Shown here piece by piece: positions 1 to 5,209 of a stretch of DNA of 5,209 bases (position 1 is the first letter of the stretch; each line of letters opens with the position of its first letter). Made by a program: the position numbers and the translations under genes. Location: positions 1-5,209 of the forward strand of contig JAENWO010000205.1 in the NCBI GenBank assembly GCA_016649925.1, given 5' to 3'. The stretch is from Actinomycetales bacterium (GTDB lineage: Bacteria > Actinomycetota > Actinomycetes > Actinomycetales > Beutenbergiaceae). The notes beneath the pieces were generated by a model. The model did no database searches. It was not told where the DNA came from and worked only from the letters and a program-made list of their open reading frames with translations.

Positions 1-82
1 AACCCCAAGCACGCGAGTGCTGGCGTTTCATGTCATATCTCGAGATATGACATGAAACGCCAGCACTCGCGTGCTTGGGGTT
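1..82. repeat. 82-base perfect palindrome with nested hairpins
   Basis: Bases 1-41 are the exact reverse complement of bases 42-82, with no spacer and no mismatch. The centre is the CTCGAG at 39-44. Inside it, a 28-base symmetric core (28-55) is AT-richer than the rest of the window. Each flanking arm (1-27 and 56-82) is itself an imperfect hairpin: AGCAC at 8-12 pairs with GTGCT at 17-21 around a GCGA loop, and extends outward as CC/GG with a bulged A and one C-C mismatch. The mirror copy is at 62-75. As RNA or extruded DNA it could form one 41-bp stem or a three-hairpin cloverleaf. It ends one base after the stop codon of the polyprenyl synthase gene. It could extend beyond base 1, which is not visible. 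A dispersed palindromic element, a terminator and a fold-back assembly artefact are all possible. The symmetry is certain; the biological reality is not. Confidence 0.9.
1..82 (-). terminator. possible transcription terminator of the nuo operon
   Basis: On the minus-strand transcript the palindrome begins one base after the UGA of the last gene, where an operon terminator would be expected. The predicted stem is far longer than usual (up to 41 bp), with GC-rich ends. No U-tract is visible: the stem finishes in GGGGUU and the window stops there, so this is not a classical intrinsic terminator as seen. GC-rich actinobacteria often use terminators without a U-run, so the role is plausible. Because it is symmetric, it could also stop a convergent gene lying to the left of the window. 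If the palindrome is an assembly fold-back, the real structure would be different. Confidence 0.4.
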
Positions 83-83
83 C

Positions 84-1088
84 TCAGGTGAGGCGGTCGA
101 CGAGGAGGCCGGCGAACGCGACCAGCGCGTTCTTCGCGGCGGAGTCCGGAAGATCGTCGAGCTCGGCGACGGCGTCGCGCGCCCACGTCCTGGCCAGCTC
201 GCGAGCCTCGTCCAGGACGTCGTGGGCACGCAGCCGCCTCAGCACGTCGGCGAGCACCTCGTCCGAGGACAGGTCCCCGGACAGGTGGGTGAGGAGGTCC
301 GCGCCCTCGGCGTCCAGCGTCCCGGCCGCGGACCGGGCGCGCAGCAGCAGGACAGGCATCGTGGCGACGCCCTCGCGCAGGTCCGTGCCCGGGGTCTTCC
401 CGGTGGTCTCGGCGTCGGAGGTGAGGTCGATGACGTCGTCGGCGAGCTGGAACGCGACGCCCACCTTCTCGCCGTAGCGCACTGCGGCGGCACGCACGTC
501 CTCCCCAGCGCCGGAGAACAGCGTCCCGTAGTTCGCAGCGGCCGCGATCAGCGAACCCGTCTTGTCCGCGAGGACGCTGAGATAGTGCTCGATCGGGTCC
601 TCGCCGTCCTGCGGCCCGAGCGTCTCGTGCAGCTGGCCGAGGACCAGCCGCTCGAACGCGTCGGCCTGGATGCGCACGGCGACCGGTCCGAGCTCGGAGA
701 CCAGCTGGGACGCGCGCGCGAACAGCAGGTCACCGGTCAGGATCGCCACCGAGTTGCCCCACACCTCATGCGCGCTCGGGGCGCCGCGGCGCAACGGCGC
801 GGAGTCCATCACGTCGTCGTGGTAGAGCGTGGCCAGGTGGGTCAGCTCGGTGGCCACGGCCGCCTGCCGCACCGCGTCGTCGATGCCCGTGCCGAACTGG
901 CTGGTGAGCATCACCAGGACTGGGCGCAGCCGCTTGCCGCCCGCGTCGATCAGGTGCCGCGACGGCGTCTGGATCAGCGGTTCGGTGTGCCGCGCGGCGT
1001 CGACGAGCCGTCGCTCGACCTCGTCGAGCTCGGCGGCGATCTGCGCCGCCAGCTCGGGGTCTCCGAGCGGGAGCATCGTGGAACTCAC
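84..1088 (-). CDS. long-chain polyprenyl diphosphate synthase (menaquinone side chain)
   Basis: This 334-residue all-trans polyprenyl diphosphate synthase is full length for its family. It adds isopentenyl diphosphate units to an allylic primer, and the long product is most likely used by MenA to make menaquinone. The sequence shows GGKRLRP at residues 50-56, the first aspartate-rich motif DDVMD at 91-95 followed by RR at 100-101, a KT pair at 176-177, the second aspartate-rich motif DDVID at 217-221, and GTDL at 234-237. The fifth residue before the first motif is Ala86. A small residue there, rather than an aromatic one, is typical of long-chain enzymes; exact chain length cannot be read. 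It has no membrane segment and should be cytosolic. The start is a GTG overlapping the nuoN stop as GTGA, with no clear Shine-Dalgarno, so translation probably depends on reinitiation after nuoN. An in-frame ATG at 1076 also lacks a good site. It resembles the GrcC/IspB/HepT group; I give no symbol because the chain length is unknown. Confidence 0.94.
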   Translation of the reverse strand: MSSTMLPLGDPELAAQIAAELDEVERRLVDAARHTEPLIQTPSRHLIDAGGKRLRPVLVMLTSQFGTGIDDAVRQAAVATELTHLATLYHDDVMDSAPLRRGAPSAHEVWGNSVAILTGDLLFARASQLVSELGPVAVRIQADAFERLVLGQLHETLGPQDGEDPIEHYLSVLADKTGSLIAAAANYGTLFSGAGEDVRAAAVRYGEKVGVAFQLADDVIDLTSDAETTGKTPGTDLREGVATMPVLLLRARSAAGTLDAEGADLLTHLSGDLSSDEVLADVLRRLRAHDVLDEARELARTWARDAVAELDDLPDSAAKNALVAFAGLLVDRLT

Positions 1089-2659
1089 AGCATGAACTTA
1101 GCGGCACTCGCCGCGAGATCGAGAATCGGCGAGGGCAGCACGCCCAGCAGCACGGTCCCGACGGCGCACAGCAGCACGGCGACCGTGGTCAGGCCCTCCC
1201 CGGCGACGACCGTGGTCTCCCGGCCGTCCGCCGTCGTGGCCGGCTCGGTGAAGAACATCAGCACGATGATCCGCACGTAGAAGAAGGCCGCTGCCGCGCT
1301 GGCCAGCACGGCGATCACGACGAGCGGCCATGCGCCGCCCGCGATCGCCGCGGAGAACACCGCGAACTTGCCGATGAACCCGGCTGTCAGCGGGATGCCC
1401 GCGAATGAGAGCAGGAACAGGGCGAAGCACACCGACAGCACCGGGCTGCGACGTCCGAGCCCGGCCCACTGGGACAGGTGGGACGCCTCGCCGGTGATGT
1501 TGCCCTCGGCGTCGCGCTCGCGCACCAGCGCCACGAGGCCGAAGGCCCCGATCGTGGCCAGGCCGTAGGCCAGGAGATAGAAGAGGACCGAGCTGATGCC
1601 GCGGACGTCGAGGGCGATGATGCCGAGCAGGACGAATCCGGCGTGCGCGATCGAGGAGTACGCGAGCGTGCGCTTCATGTCGGTCTGCACGATGGCGAGC
1701 ACCGTGCCGACGACCATCGTGAGGATCGCGATGCCCCACAGGAACGCGGACAGGTCCCACGTCAGGCCCGGCGTGACGACGTAGACGAACCGGAGCAGCG
1801 CACCGAACGCGGCGACCTTCGTGCAGGCGGCCATGAACCCCGTGATCGGGGTCGGGGCTCCCTGGTACACGTCGGGGACCCACGCGTGGAACGGCACGGC
1901 ACCGACCTTGAACAGCAGGCCGACGATGACGAGGACCACACCTGCGAGCAGCAGCGAGTCCATGCCGGCCATGGCCGGGACAGCCTTCGCGATCTCGCTC
2001 AGCCGGATCGAGCCCGAGTACCCGTACAGCAGTGCCATGCCCATCAGGAAGAACGCGGAGGAGAACGCGCCGAGCAGGAAGTACTTCAGCGACGCCTCCT
2101 GCGAGAGCAGACGGCGGCGGCGCGAGAGCCCGGAGAGCAGGTACAGCGGCAGGGACAGCACCTCGAGCGCGATGAACATCGTGAGCAGGTCGCCCGCGGC
2201 CGGGAAGACAAGCATCCCGCCGACGGCGAACATGGTCAGCGGGAAGACCTCGGTCTGGACGAGGCCGGCGCGGCGCGCCTCCTCCTCGTAGGTCGAACCG
2301 GGGATGGCGGCCCCCGTCGGGGCGAACGCGTCCTCCCCCTGGTAGCGGTCGGCGATGATGAGCACGCCGGCGAAGGACAGCAGCAGCAGGACGCCCTGCG
2401 TGAACAGGGCCGGGCCGTCCTCGAGGAGCGCACCACCGACGAGCTCGCTGCCGCCCTGCGACTGCACCACGCCCCAACGCCAGGCGACGGCCACGAGGGC
2501 CCCGCCGAGGGCGACGACGGCGAGCACGGTCTGGACGGCGCGGCGCACGCGGGTCGGGACGAACGCCTCGATGAGCACCATCAGCACGGCGGTGCCGAGC
2601 ACGATCAGGATCGGCGTGAGCGCCGCCCAGTCGATCTCCGGGGGGACGAAGGCGGTCAT
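1085..2659 (-). CDS. nuoN: NADH-quinone oxidoreductase subunit N
   Basis: NuoN is one of three antiporter-like subunits of the complex I membrane arm and contributes to proton pumping across the cytoplasmic membrane. The 524-residue protein is almost entirely hydrophobic segments, consistent with the 14 helices of the family. The conserved charged residues are present: Glu166 in FIALEVLSLPLY, Lys192 in EASLKYFLLG, Lys251 in LLFKVGAVPFHAW, Lys281 in ACTKVAAFG and Lys431 in GFIGKFAVF. The last four lysines match E. coli NuoN Lys158, Lys217, Lys247 and Lys395, with the first three identically spaced. A hydrophilic loop at about residues 105-137, rich in Ala, Pro and Glu, and the RRRR at 180-183 are, as I recall, usual in actinobacterial NuoN and explain why it is longer than the E. 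coli protein. The ATG overlaps the nuoM stop as ATGA and is preceded by GGGAG six bases upstream, which fixes the start. The 3' end overlaps the polyprenyl synthase start by four bases. Confidence 0.98.
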   Translation of the reverse strand: MTAFVPPEIDWAALTPILIVLGTAVLMVLIEAFVPTRVRRAVQTVLAVVALGGALVAVAWRWGVVQSQGGSELVGGALLEDGPALFTQGVLLLLSFAGVLIIADRYQGEDAFAPTGAAIPGSTYEEEARRAGLVQTEVFPLTMFAVGGMLVFPAAGDLLTMFIALEVLSLPLYLLSGLSRRRRLLSQEASLKYFLLGAFSSAFFLMGMALLYGYSGSIRLSEIAKAVPAMAGMDSLLLAGVVLVIVGLLFKVGAVPFHAWVPDVYQGAPTPITGFMAACTKVAAFGALLRFVYVVTPGLTWDLSAFLWGIAILTMVVGTVLAIVQTDMKRTLAYSSIAHAGFVLLGIIALDVRGISSVLFYLLAYGLATIGAFGLVALVRERDAEGNITGEASHLSQWAGLGRRSPVLSVCFALFLLSFAGIPLTAGFIGKFAVFSAAIAGGAWPLVVIAVLASAAAAFFYVRIIVLMFFTEPATTADGRETTVVAGEGLTTVAVLLCAVGTVLLGVLPSPILDLAASAAKFML

Positions 2660-4194
2660 GAAGCGCTCCCAAGGATCACGGCGAACTGGTCTGCGACCGG
2701 GGCCAGGACGTCAAGCACGGGGGCCGGGTAGAAGCCGAGGAACAGGATGGCGGCGACAAGGACCGCGACGACCCACTTCTCCCGCCCGCCGAGGTCCGTC
2801 AACGACTTCCGCCCCTCGAGCGGCTCACCGGTGAAGATGCGCTGATAGGCCATCAGGATGTACAGGGCCGCGAGCACGACGCCGATGACGGCGATCGCGC
2901 CCACCGCCGGGTGGAGCTGGAAACTGCCGAGCAGCACCAGGTACTCCGGCACGAACCCGCTCAGGCCGGGCAGCGCGAGGGAGGCCAGACCGGAGACGAG
3001 GAACGTCCCGGCGATGACCGGAGTGATGCGCTGCATGCCGCTGTAGCTGCGCATGTCCTGGCTGCCGCCACGCTGCGTGAGGAACCCAGCGATGAGGAAC
3101 ATCGCGGCGGTGGAGACTCCGTGGGCCACCATGTAGACCATCGAGCCGGTCAACCCCGTCTGCGTGCCCACGAAGATGCCCAGCACGATGAAGCCGAAGT
3201 GCGAGACCGAGGTGAACGCGATCATGCGCATCAGGTCGTTCTGGCCGATCGCCACCAGCCCGCCGTAGATGATCGAGATCAGGGCGAGGGCGATGATCAC
3301 CGGTGCGGCTGCCTTCGCCGCATCCGGGAACAACGGCAGGCACAGGGCGATCATGCCGAACGTGCCCACCTTGTCCAGGACTCCGACGAGCAGCACCGAG
3401 GTGCCCGGGGGGCCTTGTTGCGCGGCGTCCGGGAGCCAGGTGTGCACCGGCCACATCGGCGCCTTGATCGCGAACGCGACGAAGAACGCCAGGAACAGCC
3501 ACATCTGCAGCGTGGGGTCGTCGACGGCATTCGCGAGGTTGTCGATGCGGAACGCCTGCGGACCGCCGTCGGTCTGGAAGTACAGGGCGATCACGCCGGC
3601 GAGCATGATGAGCCCGCCCGCGAGGGAGTACAGCAGGAACTTGATGGCGGCGTAGCGCCGGTTCGCCCCTCCGTACACGCCGATCATGAAGTAGACCGGG
3701 ATGAGCATCGCCTCGAACAGGATGTAGAAGAAGAACACGTCCCGGGCGGAGAACACCGCGATCATCAGCGACTCGAGCACCAGCACGAGCGCGACGTAGC
3801 CGGCCTGCCGGTACACGAGGGCGTCCGAGGCTCGCGCGGCCACCACCCCGGCGGGCAGCGAGACCTCGTTCCAGGCCGCGAGCAGCACGATCGGGACGAG
3901 GAGAGCGGCCAGCAGGACCAGGACGAGCCCGAGCCCGTTGACCCCGACGTCGTAGCTCGCCCCGAACGAGGCGATCCACGACCGGGTGGTGGTGAACTGG
4001 TACGCGGCGGCGTCGGAGGTGTCAAAGGCCGACACCATCACGGCCGCGCCCGCGAGGACGAGGACGCTGACGGCGAGGCCGATGGGGCGGGCAGCACGGC
4101 GGAGGGGCTTGACGAGCCAGATCAGGAGTGCCGCCACGGCGGGCACCACGATCAGGATGGTCAGCCAGGGCAGTTCAGCGAGTTGAGTCTGCAT
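2656..4194 (-). CDS. nuoM: NADH-quinone oxidoreductase subunit M
   Basis: NuoM is the middle antiporter-like subunit of the complex I membrane arm, a proton channel between NuoL and NuoN. I take the ATG at 4194, giving 512 residues, close to the roughly 509 of E. coli NuoM. A longer reading frame back to 4242 would add 16 polar residues, overlap nuoL and ignore the strong ribosome binding site just before 4194. Numbered from this start, the key residues are Glu161 in FEAMLIPVYF, Lys244 in AIKAPMWPVHTWLPDA, Lys275 in VLDKVGTFG and Glu417 in FVPEYLVLLGSF. They correspond to E. coli Glu144, Lys234, Lys265 and Glu407, with identical spacing across the last three. His250, His332 and His358 also sit in conserved-looking motifs. 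Many hydrophobic segments fit a 14-helix protein. A proline directly before Glu417 replaces the glycine of E. coli. The stop overlaps the nuoN start as ATGA, implying coupled translation. Confidence 0.98.
   Translation of the reverse strand: MQTQLAELPWLTILIVVPAVAALLIWLVKPLRRAARPIGLAVSVLVLAGAAVMVSAFDTSDAAAYQFTTTRSWIASFGASYDVGVNGLGLVLVLLAALLVPIVLLAAWNEVSLPAGVVAARASDALVYRQAGYVALVLVLESLMIAVFSARDVFFFYILFEAMLIPVYFMIGVYGGANRRYAAIKFLLYSLAGGLIMLAGVIALYFQTDGGPQAFRIDNLANAVDDPTLQMWLFLAFFVAFAIKAPMWPVHTWLPDAAQQGPPGTSVLLVGVLDKVGTFGMIALCLPLFPDAAKAAAPVIIALALISIIYGGLVAIGQNDLMRMIAFTSVSHFGFIVLGIFVGTQTGLTGSMVYMVAHGVSTAAMFLIAGFLTQRGGSQDMRSYSGMQRITPVIAGTFLVSGLASLALPGLSGFVPEYLVLLGSFQLHPAVGAIAVIGVVLAALYILMAYQRIFTGEPLEGRKSLTDLGGREKWVVAVLVAAILFLGFYPAPVLDVLAPVADQFAVILGSAS
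2666..2670 (-). promoter_or_regulatory. nuoN ribosome binding site inside nuoM
   Basis: GGGAG on the minus strand ends six bases before the nuoN ATG and lies within the last codons of nuoM. Together with the ATGA start-stop overlap it supports the chosen start and translational coupling of NuoM and NuoN, which are made in equal amounts for complex I. Confidence 0.75.
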
Positions 4195-4207
4195 TCTCTT
4201 CTCCGAC
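4195..4207 (-). promoter_or_regulatory. nuoL-nuoM gap with the nuoM ribosome binding site
   Basis: The entire 13-base gap between the nuoL stop and the nuoM ATG reads GTCGGAGAAGAGA on the minus strand. The GGAG (4201-4204) lies six bases from the ATG, a good Shine-Dalgarno position. This decides the nuoM start at 4194 over the longer upstream reading frame. The gap is too short for a promoter, so nuoM must be transcribed with nuoL. Confidence 0.85.
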
Positions 4208-5209
4208 TCAGACGCGCGAGGCGAGGACGACGACAAGGGCAAGGATGACGCCGACGAGCATCACCGCGGCGTAGCTGCGGACGAAGCCGCTCTGCCAGCG
4301 ACGCATTCGCATCCCCCACCCGACGGTCCCGGATCCGAGACCGTTCACGGCGCCGTCGATGACGGCCGTGTCGGCGTAGACCAGGGTGCGGGTGAGGTAT
4401 TGACCGGGGCGCATGAACAGGCCCTCGTTGACGGGGTCCTGGTACAGGTCCGCCCGGGCGGCGCGGGTGAGCACCGATCCCGTCGGTGCGACGAGGGGCA
4501 CGGCTGAGGCCCAGTACATCCGCCAGGCGAGGAACACGCCGAGCAGGACGAGCGCGAGCGTGAGGCCGACGATCACCGGCACCGGCAGGACCGGCTCCTG
4601 GTGCTCGACGGTCCCGGTCACCGGCTCGAGCCAGGTGGCGAACCGGTTGCCCGAGGCGAGGAACCAGCCCAGCCCCAGGGAGCCGAGTGCCAGCACGATC
4701 ATCGGCACGGTCATCAGCAGCGGGGACTCGTGGGGCGTGCGCACCGGCCCGGGCTGGTCGTTCTTCCCGTCGTTCCAGCGGGCCTTGCCGTGGAACGTCA
4801 TGAAGAACAGGCGGGACATGTAGAACGCGGTGATGGCGGCACCGAGGAGGGTGGCACCACCGAAGACCCACGGCTGCCAGCCCTCGCCGACGAACGCGAC
4901 CTCGATGATCTTGTCCTTGCTCCAGTAGCCGGAGAACGGCGGGATGCCCAGGATCGCGAGCCAGCCGAGGCCGAACGTGATCCAGGTGATCTTCATGACC
5001 GCGCTCAGGTTGCCGAATCCGCGCATGTTCGCTTCGTCGTTCATCCCGTGCATCACCGAGCCGGCACCGAGGAACAGGCCGGCCTTGAAGAAGCCGTGGG
5101 TGAGCAGGTGGAAGAGAGCGAACGCGTAGCCGGCGGGACCGAGGCCGGCCGCGAGCATCATGTAGCCGATCTGGCTCATCGTCGAACCGGCGAGCACCTT
5201 CTTGATGTC
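4208..5209 (-). CDS. nuoL: NADH-quinone oxidoreductase subunit L, C-terminal part (cut by window end)
   Basis: NuoL is the distal antiporter-like subunit of the complex I membrane arm; its long lateral helix runs back along NuoM and NuoN. Only the last 333 codons are here and the frame stays open at base 5209. The visible start reads DIKKVLAGSTMSQIGYM, matching the internal E. coli segment DIKRVLAYSTMSQIGYM, so the gene continues off the window and the GTG and ATG codons nearby are not starts. About half of the usual 600-plus residues is present. Counting from the first visible residue, the conserved helix THGFFKAGLF carries Lys42 (E. coli Lys342), and GYWSKDKII carries Lys98 (about E. coli Lys399). 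Seven hydrophobic segments are discernible, fitting the last seven of 16 helices. The stretch at about 250-310, with YLTRTLVYADTAVIDGAVNG, should be the lateral helix, followed by the final helix at about 312-331. It lies 13 bases upstream of nuoM. Confidence 0.97.
   Translation of the reverse strand, partial: DIKKVLAGSTMSQIGYMMLAAGLGPAGYAFALFHLLTHGFFKAGLFLGAGSVMHGMNDEANMRGFGNLSAVMKITWITFGLGWLAILGIPPFSGYWSKDKIIEVAFVGEGWQPWVFGGATLLGAAITAFYMSRLFFMTFHGKARWNDGKNDQPGPVRTPHESPLLMTVPMIVLALGSLGLGWFLASGNRFATWLEPVTGTVEHQEPVLPVPVIVGLTLALVLLGVFLAWRMYWASAVPLVAPTGSVLTRAARADLYQDPVNEGLFMRPGQYLTRTLVYADTAVIDGAVNGLGSGTVGWGMRMRRWQSGFVRSYAAVMLVGVILALVVVLASRV

Noticed and set aside
1..82. Insertion-sequence terminal repeat or CRISPR unit
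   Set aside because: No transposase, spacer array or target duplication is visible in the window, and the two arms abut instead of flanking any cargo.
1..82. tRNA or other structured RNA gene based on the three-hairpin fold
   Set aside because: The three-hairpin shape comes from symmetry; no tRNA consensus positions (T-loop, acceptor stem with CCA) are present.
52..477. Plus-strand open frame starting inside the palindrome
   Set aside because: Its product is Ser/Arg/Ala-rich low-complexity sequence, antisense to the 3' half of the synthase gene, and has no good ribosome binding site.
75..1280. Long plus-strand open frame of 401 codons opposite the polyprenyl synthase
   Set aside because: It is antisense to a clear enzyme gene, its product is low-complexity (rich in Arg, Gly, Val, Glu, Asp), and such shadow frames are expected in GC-rich DNA.
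1098..2672. Minus-strand open frame of 524 codons overlapping nuoN in another frame
   Set aside because: It is an Arg/Pro/Ala-rich out-of-frame translation of nuoN; the nuoN frame itself has every family motif.
1478..2731. Plus-strand open frame of 417 codons opposite nuoN
   Set aside because: Its product is a repetitive run of Arg, Glu, His, Asp and Gly without any recognisable domain; it is the complement of hydrophobic nuoN codons.
4195..4242. Longer nuoM start at 4242
   Set aside because: It would add a polar serine-rich leader and overlap nuoL by 35 bases, while the ATG at 4194 has GGAG six bases upstream and gives the usual NuoM length.
2911..4248. Plus-strand open frame of 445 codons opposite nuoM
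   Set aside because: It has the same hydrophilic shadow composition and is fully antisense to an intact nuoM.
5179..5197. nuoL starting at the GTG at 5197 or the ATG at 5179
   Set aside because: The frame stays open to the window end with DIKK, which aligns to the middle of NuoL; these are internal codons of a truncated gene.

Overview
This 5.2 kb, GC-rich window looks like a high-GC actinobacterial chromosome, plausibly Micrococcales (relatives of Cellulomonas, Isoptericola or Sanguibacter). That placement is inferred from base composition, the actinobacteria-style loops in NuoN and the gene order; no marker gene confirms it. All four protein genes lie on the minus strand and are packed without usable gaps.

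In the direction of transcription (high to low coordinates) the layout is: the C-terminal half of nuoL, cut by the window end (5209-4208); a 13-base gap holding the nuoM ribosome binding site; nuoM (4194-2656); nuoN, overlapping nuoM by ATGA (2659-1085); a long-chain polyprenyl diphosphate synthase overlapping nuoN by GTGA (1088-84); and, one base after that gene's stop codon, an 82-base perfect palindrome running to the window edge (82-1).

NuoL, NuoM and NuoN are the three antiporter-like, proton-translocating membrane subunits of respiratory complex I (NADH:menaquinone oxidoreductase in actinobacteria). The polyprenyl diphosphate synthase very probably makes the isoprenoid tail of menaquinone, the electron acceptor of the same complex. 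The window is therefore the 3' end of a nuo operon with a quinone-tail gene translationally coupled to its last subunit. The coding part is conventional: every gene is intact in frame and keeps its key charged or catalytic residues.

The one real oddity is the palindrome at 1-82. It has perfect two-fold symmetry with no spacer, and each arm contains a smaller imperfect hairpin around a symmetric, AT-richer core. It may be a bidirectional terminator or dispersed palindromic element, or a fold-back assembly artefact at a contig end. The sequence alone cannot decide, because the palindrome coincides with the window edge.
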